DNA from: JAJKIV01 sp036274195
GTDB lineage: Bacteria; Gemmatimonadota; Gemmatimonadetes; Gemmatimonadales; Gemmatimonadaceae
DNA length: 64,000 nucleotides
Assembly (NCBI GenBank): GCA_036274195.1
Contig: DASUGD010000031.1
Span: 1-64,000, forward strand
Direction of reading: 5' to 3'
Shown: in pieces, positions 1-9,364 of the stretch
Numbering within the stretch: the first letter of the stretch is position 1
How the letters are laid out: each line of letters starts with the position of its first letter
The notes under the pieces: generated by a model
What the model was told of the DNA's origin: nothing
Databases searched by the model: none
The model's input: the letters and a program-made list of their open reading frames with translations, nothing else
Made by a program: the position numbers and the translations under genes

Positions 1-29
1 GGATCGCGGGCCCTTGCTCTCTGGAGGGT

Positions 30-127
30 AGCGACAAAGGCAAAGCCGCTCGAAAGACGGTGACGCAAAGCCATCGGGGCTAACGTGCGCAACGGGGCGC
101 ACCATGCTTGCCAGGCCGCCGACCTAA
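30..127 (+). promoter_or_regulatory. Cyclic-di-GMP-I (GEMM-I) riboswitch aptamer
   Basis: The leader of the first gene carries the GEMM-I core almost unchanged. It has GGCAAAGCC at 39-47, a GAAA tetraloop hairpin (CGAAAG at 50-55), the invariant GACGCAAAGCC at 62-72, then ATCGGGGCTAA, a variable stem, and a closing TGCCAGGC...CCGAC block up to about 123. These match, in order, the conserved strands of the Vc2-type aptamer, which binds c-di-GMP in the junction of its paired helices. The 3' edge lies only a few bases before the GGGGAG ribosome-binding site of the ATG at 142, so control of translation is the simplest model. There is no terminator between aptamer and gene. The 5' boundary is approximate and the promoter lies outside the window. 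Confidence 0.85.
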
Positions 128-141
128 CGGGGAGTAAAAAA

Positions 142-2418
142 ATGACGGTCCGCCGCACCCGCACGCTCGCCCTCAGCCTCTGCGCCGCCGCAATCGCTGC
201 CTGTGACTCGCCCACCGATCCCGCCAGCCCCGCAATCAAGGGATTGGACGCCGACGCGCACGAAGTTGTCGCCACGACGTGTGTCACCGGAGCGAGCTCG
301 CTTGTGGTTTCGGTCTACCCGAAAACGATCGCCGTCGGCGCGCACGCCACTCCGTACGCTAGCGTGTACACCGCCACGGGTGCCGCGTTGAGCTCGCGGA
401 CGGTCAAGTGGACGATTCAGGACACGACCATCGTCCACGTCACGGGTATCGATTCGAACGGGCGCCCGATTCTGACGGGCCGCCGAGGCGGAACGACCAA
501 TATCGTCGGCTGGTGTGGTTCGATCACCACCGCGAAGCCATTGACCGTGAGCGGCACCTCGACCTCGAGCGGCGACGTCATGTCGGTCACCTTCTCCACA
601 CAGTCGCTCCCCGTCGGTCAGACGACACAGGCGGTCGCCAAGGAAACCACGGCGTCTGGCACTGCGGTGACCATGGGTACCGTCACATGGACGAGCTCCA
701 ACACCGCCATCGCGACGGTCTCGAGCACCGGCCTGGTCACCGGCAAGGGCGCCGGAACGGCGACGATCACCGCCAAGACCTCGACCGCGACCGGATCGGG
801 ATCGATCACGATCGGGAGCTCGACTTCGGTGGCTTCGCCCAGCGTTTCAGGAATAACGGCGGCCGAGCCAGCGGCGCCGCAAACGACCCCCGTCTACGGG
901 GCGCTCCCGTCGGCGTCGCGCGTCGTTCGTGTCGCTGCGGGCGGCAACCTGCAGGCGGCCCTCGATGGTGCGTTGCCCGGCGATGCCATCCTGCTTGCCC
1001 CCGGCGCGAAGTTCACCGGCAACTTCATTCTCCGCAACAAGAACCTCGCGTCGCCGTGCAGCGCTTGGATCACGGTTCGCACCGACGCAACGCCGCCCGT
1101 GCTGGGCAAGCGAATCACCCCATCCACGGCCTCCGGACTCGCGAAGCTGGTCTCGACAACCGTCGCCCCGGCGCTGCGTACCGATCCGAAGGCGTCATGC
1201 TATCGCGTGTCGAATCTCGAGATCCACCTGCCCGTCATCAGCGCGTACAACTACGGCCTCATCTTCCTGGGTGACGGCGGGAACTTGAAGGCGGGCGAGA
1301 GCCAGGTCACGACGGACATCGCGCCACGCAATCTGGTGCTCGACCACCTCTACGTGCACGGCGATGCTGGATCGAACTTCACGCGCTGCATTGCCCTCAA
1401 CTCCGCCACCACGGTGATCGCCGACTCGTGGATCAGTGAGTGCCACGCGAAGGGCTTCGACTCGCAGGCGATCGGCGGCTGGAATGGGCCTGGCCCGTAC
1501 CTGATCCAGAACAACTATCTCGCCGCCGCGGGCGAGAACATCATGTTTGGCGGTGCGGACCCGCACATCACGAACCTCGTGCCGTCCGACATCACCATCC
1601 GCGGGAACCACTTCTACAAGAACCCCGCGTGGAAGGGCGTCTGGACGATCAAGAATCTCCTCGAGCTGAAGAACGCGCGGCGGCTCCTGATCGAGAACAA
1701 CGTCTTCGAGAACAACTGGATCGCTGCCCAGACGGGGATGGCCATCATCTTCAAGTCCGCGAATGACGGTGGCACGGCGCCGTGGCAGGGCACGACGGAC
1801 GTGAACTTTCGCTACAACATCGTGCGGAACTCGCCACAGGGGCTGGCCATCGCCGCGCATCCCGAGACCAACCCGGCCGTGCACGTGGCGCGTGTTCGCG
1901 TCGAGAACAACCTGTTCTACAACATCGGCACCTACAACGGCACGTCGTACGGACGCATGCTGATCCTCCTGCAGGACCCGCACGACCTCACCATTTCGCA
2001 CAACACGATGATCCACAACTACACCGCCGACGGGCAGATGATGATCTCCGACGTGTCGTACGGCGCCGCGCGGAACATCGTGTTGAGCAACAACGTGGCG
2101 ACGAAGGGCGGCCCATACGGCGCCGTGATGTACTCCGGCGCCCGCATCGGCACCGCGAGCCTGAACGCGTTCGCATCGAGCTACTGGGCGTTCGACCGCA
2201 ACGTGGTGATCGGGCTCGACCCCCAGTTCGTTCCATGGCATCCGCAAACGAGCTACTACGCCGCATCGATGGCGGCCGTGGGGTTCGCCAATGCGAGCGG
2301 CGGTGACTACTCGCTCGGCAGCGCGAGCCCATATCGTGGCAAGGCCACGGACGGCAAGGATCCCGGCGCCGACTTCCCGGGACTCCGGCAGAGAACGAGC
2401 AGCACGATCGTGCAGTGA
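142..2418 (+). CDS. Secreted Big_2/right-handed beta-helix lipoprotein under c-di-GMP riboswitch
   Basis: Predicted exported lipoprotein of 758 residues. The ATG at 142 follows GGGGAG, and the upstream in-frame codons fall inside the riboswitch, so the longer start at 85 is rejected. A lipobox IAAC comes right after a short hydrophobic segment, at about residues 18-21. Two Ig-like Big_2 type modules follow (about residues 45-135 and 145-225), then a linker and a long parallel beta-helix domain (about 255-750) rich in Asn-ladder turns such as IENNVFENN and FYNIGTYNG. Such folds belong to pectate-lyase, alginate-epimerase or depolymerase families; the substrate cannot be read here. It is clearly paralogous to the lipoprotein at 12725-14482. 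Location and riboswitch suggest a cell-surface protein acting on the local polysaccharide or in adhesion when c-di-GMP changes. Confidence 0.85.
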   Translation: MTVRRTRTLALSLCAAAIAACDSPTDPASPAIKGLDADAHEVVATTCVTGASSLVVSVYPKTIAVGAHATPYASVYTATGAALSSRTVKWTIQDTTIVHVTGIDSNGRPILTGRRGGTTNIVGWCGSITTAKPLTVSGTSTSSGDVMSVTFSTQSLPVGQTTQAVAKETTASGTAVTMGTVTWTSSNTAIATVSSTGLVTGKGAGTATITAKTSTATGSGSITIGSSTSVASPSVSGITAAEPAAPQTTPVYGALPSASRVVRVAAGGNLQAALDGALPGDAILLAPGAKFTGNFILRNKNLASPCSAWITVRTDATPPVLGKRITPSTASGLAKLVSTTVAPALRTDPKASCYRVSNLEIHLPVISAYNYGLIFLGDGGNLKAGESQVTTDIAPRNLVLDHLYVHGDAGSNFTRCIALNSATTVIADSWISECHAKGFDSQAIGGWNGPGPYLIQNNYLAAAGENIMFGGADPHITNLVPSDITIRGNHFYKNPAWKGVWTIKNLLELKNARRLLIENNVFENNWIAAQTGMAIIFKSANDGGTAPWQGTTDVNFRYNIVRNSPQGLAIAAHPETNPAVHVARVRVENNLFYNIGTYNGTSYGRMLILLQDPHDLTISHNTMIHNYTADGQMMISDVSYGAARNIVLSNNVATKGGPYGAVMYSGARIGTASLNAFASSYWAFDRNVVIGLDPQFVPWHPQTSYYAASMAAVGFANASGGDYSLGSASPYRGKATDGKDPGADFPGLRQRTSSTIVQ

Positions 2419-2436
2419 GCTGACGGCGGGTAAGCG

Positions 2437-2471
2437 ACGAGGGCGGCGACCAAACCGGTCGCCGCCCTCGT
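2437..2471. terminator. Hairpin between convergent genes
   Basis: A perfect 15-bp stem, ACGAGGGCGGCGACC (2437-2451) and its complement (2457-2471), with loop AAACC. It lies between the stops of the convergent genes ending at 2418 and 2490. There is no good T tract on either side, so it may act as a bidirectional RNA-stabilising or weak terminator structure. Confidence 0.7.
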
Positions 2472-2489
2472 GGCATCGGCCCTATCGCG

Positions 2490-3575
2490 TTAGGCCGGCC
2501 CCGCGCTCGCTTCTCCTCTCGCCGCCAGAGCGTCGATGATGCGCCTCGACGCCTGGCCGTCCCAGCCTTCCGGCACACGTCCGACTCGTTTCTCCACGCG
2601 CAGCGCCTCGACCCGCGCCACGAGCGTGTCCGGATCCGGCACGAGCTCGTTCGTCCCTTCCGTGATCGTCACCGGGCGTTCGGTGTTGGCGCGAACGGTG
2701 AAGCACGGCACGCCAAGCGCCGTCGTCTCCTCCTGGAGCCCGCCCGAGTCCGTGACCACCGCGTACGCGCCCTGCACGAGGTCCAGCATGGCGAAGTAGC
2801 TGATGGGCTCGAGCACCTGAACGCTCCCGAGATCCGCCCCTGTGTCCCGCAGGCGCTGCTGCGTGCGCGGGTGTACCGGGAACAGCACCGTGTGCCGGTC
2901 GGCCAGCTGGCGGAGCGCGTTCGCGATGCGCGTTAGGCGAGCCGGCTCGTCGACGTTGGACGGGCGGTGGAGCGTGACGACGATCGACTCGGGCCCGGCA
3001 CCGATGCGGTCGCGAAACCCGGTCGCGCGCGCCGTCGGCAGCGAATGGAGCAGCGTGTCGATCATCACGTTCCCCACGAATTCGATCTCGTCGTCCGGTT
3101 CTCCCTCCCGCCGAAGTGTCTCGCTCGCGTCGCGCGACGGCGTGAGCAGCAGATTCGCGAGCCGATCGGTCACGAGCCGGTTGATCTCCTCCGGCATCGT
3201 ACGGTCGTAGCTCCGCAGCCCCGCCTCGACGTGGGCGAGACGGATGCCCAGCTTCGACGCGACGAGCGCCGCAGCCACCGTGGAATTCACGTCGCCGTAC
3301 ACGAGCACCCAGTCGGGCCGCCGCGCATCCAGAATCGGTTCGAGCCGCTCCATGATTCGCGCCGTCTGCACGGCATGAGTCGCCGAGCCGACCTCGAGAT
3401 TCTCGTCGGGATGTGGGATCGAGAGCTCCTCGAAAAACTGATCCGACAGGGCCGCGTCGTAGTGCTGGCCGGTGTGCACGATGGTCTGCCGCCACCCGGC
3501 GCCACACGCCGCACGATGAACGGGCGCCAGCTTCGGAAAGTTCGGACGCGCCCCCGCGATGTGGAGAAGGTGCAT
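2490..3575 (-). CDS. wecB: UDP-N-acetylglucosamine 2-epimerase (non-hydrolysing)
   Basis: Converts UDP-GlcNAc to UDP-ManNAc, a precursor for ManNAc or ManNAcA in surface polysaccharides; cytosolic. The 361-residue length is typical. Residues matching the known catalytic set are visible: D95 in YGDVNST, E117 in HVEAGLRS, E130 in the PEE stretch, and H203 in TLHRPSN. The nucleotide-binding SGGLQEE motif is also present. The N-terminus reads GARPNFPKLAPV, one of the usual variants of GTRPEAIK. The stop codon TAA is part of a CGTTAGGC octamer. It is followed upstream on the same strand by a GT only 6 bp away, so it is probably the last gene of a minus-strand operon starting near 8913. No UDP-ManNAc dehydrogenase is seen in the window. 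Confidence 0.93.
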   Translation of the reverse strand: MHLLHIAGARPNFPKLAPVHRAACGAGWRQTIVHTGQHYDAALSDQFFEELSIPHPDENLEVGSATHAVQTARIMERLEPILDARRPDWVLVYGDVNSTVAAALVASKLGIRLAHVEAGLRSYDRTMPEEINRLVTDRLANLLLTPSRDASETLRREGEPDDEIEFVGNVMIDTLLHSLPTARATGFRDRIGAGPESIVVTLHRPSNVDEPARLTRIANALRQLADRHTVLFPVHPRTQQRLRDTGADLGSVQVLEPISYFAMLDLVQGAYAVVTDSGGLQEETTALGVPCFTVRANTERPVTITEGTNELVPDPDTLVARVEALRVEKRVGRVPEGWDGQASRRIIDALAARGEASAGPA

Positions 3576-3581
3576 GCCGCG

Positions 3582-4811
3582 TCAGGTGCCTGTTCTACGC
3601 TGTGCCGCGGGCGAACGCCGACCAGCCGACGCGTCGACGAGTCGTGCGATCTCCTCGCATCGATACGCCCAGTCCTCGTGCGCGACGCGCCGCGATTGCG
3701 CCTCGCGCGCGGCCGGATCCTGCGCGGCCTCGACTGCCGTACGCAGGGCCCCCACCCAGTCGTCGAACGACGACGCGCACGTCGCGATGTCGGCGCACTT
3801 GAGCACTTCCGGCAAGGGCGACGAGACGATCGGCAACCCCGCCGCGGCGTACTCCCGCAGCTTGATCGGATTCACGGAATGCGTGAGCTCCGTCATCTTG
3901 AACGGAACGATCGAGGCGTGGAAGCCACGACTGTAGGCCGGCAGCTCCGCATACGGCCGCCGCCCGAGCACGAAGACGTTAGGCTTGCCTTCGACCGGGC
4001 TCATGTCGGTCTTCGCCGACCCGATGATCACGAACGAGTACGGCAGCACGTCCGCGAGCTTTCCGATCAGCTCCACGTCGACCCACTCGTGAATGAGCCC
4101 GAAGAAGCCGACACGAGGTTCCGGGATGCGCTCGAGGTCCGCGGGCAGCGGCCCGGCCGCAAGCGCCGAGGCGAAATGGTCGTAGTCGACGCCGTGCGGA
4201 ACGTAGTGAACGTTGCTCGAGAACCGAGCGCAGCGCTCGGCGAGGTCCTGCGCCGACGCGATCACGAGGTCGGCCGTCTCGCACAGCTCGCGCTCCCCGC
4301 GCTCCATGGTTGCGGGATCGAACCCCTCGAACGCGGACCACTTGTCCACGCAGTAGTAAATGAGGAGCTCGCGCGGGATGCGTCGGATGTACGGCGCACA
4401 CTGCGGCACGAACGAGCACAGCACCGGCCGCCGGTCCATGCCGAGCCGGTCGAGCTCCCGTGCGATCGTGTACTGATAGAGAAACGCGTTCGCCTGCTGG
4501 GCGATCGCCGAGTGAGGGTACGGAAGCGCGGGGGGCGAAAGGACGTGAAGTCGGTCGAGCGCGGGACGCGACTTGCGGAGCATCGCCTTGGCTTTCGTCA
4601 GCAGTCGCTTCCGGTCGTACGCGCTGGCCAGGAGCTTGGGCGCCCGCATCCCCGCTGCTTCGACCCACAGGACATCGTTCGTCCGCGCGAACCGCCGCAT
4701 GATGTGGTGCTTGCTCGTCGGGTCCGCGTTCCAGTCGTTCGCGAAGGTGACGAGATCGAGACCGCCGAGGAGCGGCGGCGGAGCGGTGGTGGGCATGCGC
4801 TGAGGAGCCAT
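3582..4811 (-). CDS. Glycosyltransferase family 1/4-like
   Basis: Retaining GT-B glycosyltransferase of 409 residues, presumably adding one sugar to the polysaccharide repeat. The C-terminal half has the hallmarks of this fold: a PHGVDYDHF acceptor-side motif, EPRVGFFG at the start of the donor domain, and PIKLREYAAAGLPIVSS, which contains the conserved E-x7-E type donor-binding region. The N-terminal half mentions no signal peptide or membrane segment. The start at 4811 is separated by 2 bp from the asnB stop; an alternative ATG five codons downstream is possible. The sugar specificity cannot be told from sequence. Confidence 0.85.
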   Translation of the reverse strand: MAPQRMPTTAPPPLLGGLDLVTFANDWNADPTSKHHIMRRFARTNDVLWVEAAGMRAPKLLASAYDRKRLLTKAKAMLRKSRPALDRLHVLSPPALPYPHSAIAQQANAFLYQYTIARELDRLGMDRRPVLCSFVPQCAPYIRRIPRELLIYYCVDKWSAFEGFDPATMERGERELCETADLVIASAQDLAERCARFSSNVHYVPHGVDYDHFASALAAGPLPADLERIPEPRVGFFGLIHEWVDVELIGKLADVLPYSFVIIGSAKTDMSPVEGKPNVFVLGRRPYAELPAYSRGFHASIVPFKMTELTHSVNPIKLREYAAAGLPIVSSPLPEVLKCADIATCASSFDDWVGALRTAVEAAQDPAAREAQSRRVAHEDWAYRCEEIARLVDASAGRRSPAAQRRTGT

Positions 4812-4813
4812 CG

Positions 4814-6712
4814 TTAGGCCACGGCCGCCCGAACGTCCGCCGGCGCCGCGGAAAGCTCACGGCGCCACACCTGAAACGCCAGCACCCGCCACAGCCGTGC
4901 CGTATGGTCTCGGCCACCGCGGTGCTCATCGAGGAGGCGCCGGACGTAGGCGGACGAAAGGAGCGAGTCGTCGGACTCGGGCATGTATTCTCCAAGAATG
5001 TCGTGGCCGCGATCGCGCAGCCAGCGCGTGAGGGGGACGAGAAATCCGCGCTTCTTCGTGTGGGTGATCGTTCGCGGCAGCACCCGCTCCGCCGCCAGAC
5101 GGACGAGCGCCTTGCCGCTGCCGCCCTTGAGCTTGACGTCGGGCGGAAGCTGCGCGGCCCACTCGATCAGGTGATGGTCGAGGAACGGAACACGGCTCTC
5201 GAGGGACGCGGCCATGCTCATCTGGTCCTGTTTGGCCAACAGCTCCTCCATGTACGTCACCTGGTCGAACCGAAGCATGGCCTCCAACGGGTTCACCGCC
5301 AGCAGCTTGCGGTCGATGAGCGGACCGAGCTCGGAGTACGCGCCGCCTCCATGCCCGTTGAGCACGAGCGCGCGGTGCGCTGCGTCGAAGTCGGCGAACG
5401 GCTCGAGGTACGATTCCTCGAACGACGACGCGCGGGCGAGGAACGACCGCTTGAGGCGGCTGCCGACGTAGTCATCCCCGAGGCGCCCGATCGCGCGCGC
5501 GAGCGACCCGCGCGCCGCGTTAGGCAGCACCGCGTCGAGAGCGCCGCCCGCCCGCAGGTTGAGCAGCGCGCGCGGATACCTCCCGTAGCCAGCAAACAGC
5601 TCATCGCTGCCCTCTCCCGTCAGCACGACCTTCACGCTCGACGCCGCGAGCTCGGACACGAAAAAGAGGGGGATGCTCGCCGAGAACGTCAGCGGGTGGT
5701 CACGATGCCGTGTGAGCCGGGGCAGCGCCGTGAAGAAGTCATCCACCGTGCACGCCACCTCGTGATGCTCGGTCTCGAACGTCTTCGCGACGATGCGCGC
5801 GAAGGGCAACTCGCTCGCCTCGGCCTCGGCGAATCCGACCGAAAATGTGCGCAGCTCGGACACGCCGCGCTCGCGCATGGCCGCCACGATCAAACTGGAA
5901 TCGAGTCCCCCGCTGAGGAACACCCCGAGCGGGACATCACTCATGAGCGTGATGTCGACGGCTTCGACGAATCGCCGCCAGAACTCGTCCGCTGCCTCGG
6001 CGAGGTCGCGAACGACCACGCGGCCCGGTTCGTACGCCGGCAGGGACCAGTAGCGCTCGATGATGACACGGCCATCTTTCCAGGTCAGCGTGTGCCCGGG
6101 TTCGAGCTTCTTCACGCCGCGAATCAGCGTGCGGCTCCCGCTCACGGTGCCGAGCGCGAAGTACTCGGCAACCGCCGCGTCATCCACCTCGGGCGCAATC
6201 ATCCCGCTCGCGAGAATCGCCTTGATCTCCGAGCCGAACACCAGATCGCCGCCGGGCGTCGTCGCGTAGAACATGGGCTTGATGCCGCTGCGGTCGCGCG
6301 CGAGGAGGAGAGACCTCCGCTTTTCATCCCAGATGGCGAACCCGAACATGCCACGCAGCTTGCGCGGGCACGCGCTCCCGTATTCCTCGTAGAGATGGAC
6401 GATCGCCTCGGTATCGGATCGCGTGCGGAACCGGTGCCCGCGCGCCTCGAGCGGCGCCCGATGTTCGGCGTGGTTGAATATCTCGCCGTTGTAGGCGATC
6501 CAGACGGTTTCGTCCTCGTTCGCCATCGGCTGGTGGCCGCCACTCAGGTCGATGATGCTCAGCCGACGGAATCCGAGTCCAACGTTTCCGTTCACGTACT
6601 GACCGTCGTCGTCGGGGCCGCGATGGGCGATGGCATCGCTCATCCGCCCGATCACGCGCGCATTCACGCGAGCAGTCGGGTCGGACAGCACGATCCCGCA
6701 GATACCGCACAT
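4814..6712 (-). CDS. asnB: Asparagine synthetase, glutamine-hydrolysing (AsnB type)
   Basis: Class II amidotransferase of 632 residues that makes Asn or amidates a related carboxylate using Gln and ATP. C2 of MCGICGI is the glutaminase nucleophile, with RGPDDDG (31-37) and the N/E residues of YNGEIFN (74-80) in the glutaminase site. The synthetase domain has the PP-loop SGGLDSS at 267-273. All catalytic parts look intact, unlike the lasso cyclase at 28253 of the same superfamily. AsnB copies are common in exopolysaccharide loci, where they may amidate uronic acids; this is inference. The stop codon overlaps a CGTTAGGC octamer. Confidence 0.93.
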   Translation of the reverse strand: MCGICGIVLSDPTARVNARVIGRMSDAIAHRGPDDDGQYVNGNVGLGFRRLSIIDLSGGHQPMANEDETVWIAYNGEIFNHAEHRAPLEARGHRFRTRSDTEAIVHLYEEYGSACPRKLRGMFGFAIWDEKRRSLLLARDRSGIKPMFYATTPGGDLVFGSEIKAILASGMIAPEVDDAAVAEYFALGTVSGSRTLIRGVKKLEPGHTLTWKDGRVIIERYWSLPAYEPGRVVVRDLAEAADEFWRRFVEAVDITLMSDVPLGVFLSGGLDSSLIVAAMRERGVSELRTFSVGFAEAEASELPFARIVAKTFETEHHEVACTVDDFFTALPRLTRHRDHPLTFSASIPLFFVSELAASSVKVVLTGEGSDELFAGYGRYPRALLNLRAGGALDAVLPNAARGSLARAIGRLGDDYVGSRLKRSFLARASSFEESYLEPFADFDAAHRALVLNGHGGGAYSELGPLIDRKLLAVNPLEAMLRFDQVTYMEELLAKQDQMSMAASLESRVPFLDHHLIEWAAQLPPDVKLKGGSGKALVRLAAERVLPRTITHTKKRGFLVPLTRWLRDRGHDILGEYMPESDDSLLSSAYVRRLLDEHRGGRDHTARLWRVLAFQVWRRELSAAPADVRAAVA

Positions 6713-6720
6713 TTATCGGA

Positions 6721-8913
6721 TCACTGGGAGGGAAGGGCCGGTGCGTCCATCGCTTCGAGCGACGGCGCTTCCCCGGCACGGATCGACAGGATCCAGGCCG
6801 GTCCGGCAACGCCATCCAACAGCTCGAGGCGCACCGAGTCGCCATCGTGCAGATGACGACCGAGCCGGGTTGCCGGATTCGTGAAGCAGGTGATGACTGA
6901 CACAGGCAGCGGTCCGCGATAGCCGAGCCGGAGAAGTGCCGCGTCGACCTGGCGCGCGTAGCCGGGCGCCCGCGTCGTCGACTCCACCGACGCATCGAGC
7001 GCGCCCACGGCCACGCTCCACGCGACCCGATAGTGCGGCAACGTCACGGCGGATTCGGTCAGCGCCACTTCGCCGGGTGCGACCCCAAGGGGCCAGTGGA
7101 TTGCGATCGGACCGTCCGTCACGCCGGCGATCCAGTCGCAGATGGCCACCCCCATCCCGCGTACGAGCAGCACCTGACGGCGGTGCGTCAGTCGTCCCCC
7201 CACTGCCTCACGCTCGTAGACGAGGTCGCACCACCAGAGCCGGCCGTCATCGCCGGAGCGCGGTGTTGGCGTGGGCGCGAGATGCAACCACGAGAACGAA
7301 CCCGCAGGCACGGCGAGCGGGGACTGTTCGACCACGAGACACGCGTGGGCGCTTTCGGAGCGGGCGCGATCGCGCGCGGCGCGGCCGATCGTGTAGCCGG
7401 CACACCCCGGGTCGACGACTACGTGGGTTGCGCCGTGCGCGATTTCCACATGTCCGAGGTCTGTGTGCGCGTGGCCCGTGCGGTCTCCGCCGTGCGGCCC
7501 CGCGTCCACGAGACACCACCACGCGTTGGCGTCGTCGCTTTCCCGCCCCACGAAATAGCCTGCCGCCGGCAGCGCATCCGATTCGCGTGCGAGTCTCGGC
7601 TCTCCCTGTCGCGTCGGGCTCTGAGCCTCGGAACCCCCGCCGCCTGACAGCTCACTGTGCGTGGCATCGCGCAACCACCGCCAGTCATTGTCGTCGACGA
7701 GCCACCATGCTGCCGAGCGATGCGCATCCGTCGTGAGCCGCAGGAGGTCACGATCACGAAACAGGGTTGCTCCCAGGGCGAGTACCGGTCCCTGATCCTG
7801 GGGATCGACGGGAGCCAAAAGGAGCGTGTCTCCACTGTCTTCGTCACCGATGACTGGCCACGTGCCATCGGGTCGGCGAAGCAGTCGGGCGGCGTCGACC
7901 TGCGCGCGCACCCGATCCCGCGTCGACTCGGGCACTGCGAGCCCGAACGCGCGGGCAAGCAACAGATAGTGAAGATAGAACTCGGCGGTGTACTTGTGGT
8001 ATCCGACCGATCGCTCGTAGTGCATGCCGTCGCTCAGGATCTGCGCATCCAGCTCCGACTCGAGGATGTCCTGCCCGAGGTTTGCCCACTCGGCGGCGCG
8101 ACGCATCTCCGGGAACATCAGGCCGACGTACAGGAGCCCGAGGCCCTCGCCAGTCAGATGGGTGTTTGGGCTGTGGTGAATCGAGTCGAATCGCTCGATG
8201 TGCCGCGCGTGGTGCCACAGTGAGACGAGAAAGCGCTGTAGCCGCGTCGGCGTCCACGCGGTTGACTTGAACGTCAACGACCAGATCCAGCACCACGCAA
8301 TGGCGCGGAACGCCACCTCGAGACTGCTGGCCCAGTTGATTCCGATGCCATGCGGGTTCTCGGCGATCCAGGAGTCGAGCAGCACCATCAGCCGCTCGGC
8401 CATCTCGGCGTCTCGGTGGAGGAAGTAGCCCTGCGCCAAGCGCACCAGATGGTGATGCCGGCTCAGCTCCCAGATGACCTTCACGTCACCACCGGCAATC
8501 CCGTCCATGTAGCGAACGCGACTCCAATGCAGACGCGAGACGACCGCATCCGAAGTCGGGTGCCTGTTCCACTCGTGGCGGCTCGGGTCGATTGCCAGTG
8601 GAGTCCCAAATACGGACCAGCTGCCACTCGCGGCATCGGCGATCGATCGCTGCAGCGCTTCGAGTGCCGGCAGCGTGCGGATGTCGCGACCGCGAAGATG
8701 CGAAACCGGGAACCGGTGCTCGGAATCGGCCGCCAGAGCTCGTCGCAGGGCGTCGCCATCCGGACGCGCGGCCAGTTCGGCGAGTGCCGGCGTCAGCACC
8801 CCTCGGAGCGCCGATGGTCCCCGCAGATACGGGGCAACGCGATCGAGGCGTTTCTCGACCTCCTGACGGATCCGGATCAGTGTTGCGAGACGGCGGCGAG
8901 ACGCTTTGGGCAC
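6721..8913 (-). CDS. Heparinase II/III family protein
   Basis: A polysaccharide-lyase-like protein of about 730 residues with an all-alpha toroid N-terminal half (motifs such as HHSPNTHLTGEGLGL and SDGMHYERSVGYHKY) and a beta-sandwich C-terminal half (heparinase II/III C, with HAHTDLGH and DPGCAGYTIGR). The Tyr/His of HYERSVGYHKY are the usual catalytic candidates. Members in EPS loci cut uronate-containing polymers by beta-elimination. No signal peptide is visible, so its place in the cell is unclear. The start is uncertain: the frame is open up to 9135, but family similarity begins only near VPKASRR, so I chose GTG at 8913; no convincing ribosome-binding site supports either. It lies 8 bp from asnB in the same operon. 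Confidence 0.8.
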   Translation of the reverse strand: MPKASRRRLATLIRIRQEVEKRLDRVAPYLRGPSALRGVLTPALAELAARPDGDALRRALAADSEHRFPVSHLRGRDIRTLPALEALQRSIADAASGSWSVFGTPLAIDPSRHEWNRHPTSDAVVSRLHWSRVRYMDGIAGGDVKVIWELSRHHHLVRLAQGYFLHRDAEMAERLMVLLDSWIAENPHGIGINWASSLEVAFRAIAWCWIWSLTFKSTAWTPTRLQRFLVSLWHHARHIERFDSIHHSPNTHLTGEGLGLLYVGLMFPEMRRAAEWANLGQDILESELDAQILSDGMHYERSVGYHKYTAEFYLHYLLLARAFGLAVPESTRDRVRAQVDAARLLRRPDGTWPVIGDEDSGDTLLLAPVDPQDQGPVLALGATLFRDRDLLRLTTDAHRSAAWWLVDDNDWRWLRDATHSELSGGGGSEAQSPTRQGEPRLARESDALPAAGYFVGRESDDANAWWCLVDAGPHGGDRTGHAHTDLGHVEIAHGATHVVVDPGCAGYTIGRAARDRARSESAHACLVVEQSPLAVPAGSFSWLHLAPTPTPRSGDDGRLWWCDLVYEREAVGGRLTHRRQVLLVRGMGVAICDWIAGVTDGPIAIHWPLGVAPGEVALTESAVTLPHYRVAWSVAVGALDASVESTTRAPGYARQVDAALLRLGYRGPLPVSVITCFTNPATRLGRHLHDGDSVRLELLDGVAGPAWILSIRAGEAPSLEAMDAPALPSQ

Positions 8914-9364
8914 GACCAGGCAAAGGAGAGCCGGCCCGCATGGCCGGGCGGCGTTTGCGGGGCGGATTCTGACTGAACGATAGCATGTCGCGCGGGCGAG
9001 CCGCGCTTCTGTCGAGCAGGACCTCCGGTATGCAAGTCCCCGACCGGACTCCTCAGGCTCTGGGCGATACCTCCGCTGGCACGCGCGTGGGCGTCCATGT
9101 CGCGATGCTCGGACACGTTGTGGCGTTTCGCCCACAGCGCGCCAGGTAACTAACTTTGGCCGCGAGCGTTGCGGTTACCTGACCCGCCCGGTGTGGCGTC
9201 CATGTTCGTACGCGGCAGACTCAGTGGGAAGGGAGGGCCAGGTCCGCGTTGGCCCGTAAGCTGCTTTGACCGATCCGACATCTGCCGATGGGCGTCGTCT
9301 CGTCCATGCGGTACGCCAACTGTGATGTCCGCACGTGTCCACCGATCGCAATGACCCGCAATCA
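8914..9364. other. Intergenic region between divergent genes
   Basis: No gene supported. It should carry promoters for the heparinase-wecB operon (minus) and the GT4 operon (plus). A short inverted repeat, GGTAAC at 9146-9151 and GTTACC at 9174-9179, is visible. A perfect sigma-54 -24 element TGGCACG (9077-9083, plus) is present, but the -12 part at the right distance is TGGG rather than TTGC. Confidence 0.4.

Noticed and set aside
85..141. Longer N-terminus for the first lipoprotein, starting at 85
   Set aside because: These codons lie inside the GEMM-I aptamer, and the ATG at 142 has a good ribosome-binding site and a proper lipoprotein signal.
2967..6856. Long open frames antisense to GT, asnB and similar genes (also at 1195-2247 minus and 54802-56523 plus)
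   Set aside because: They are Arg/Ala/Gly-rich frames typical of shadows in GC-rich DNA and show no family motif, while the opposite strand encodes well-recognised proteins.
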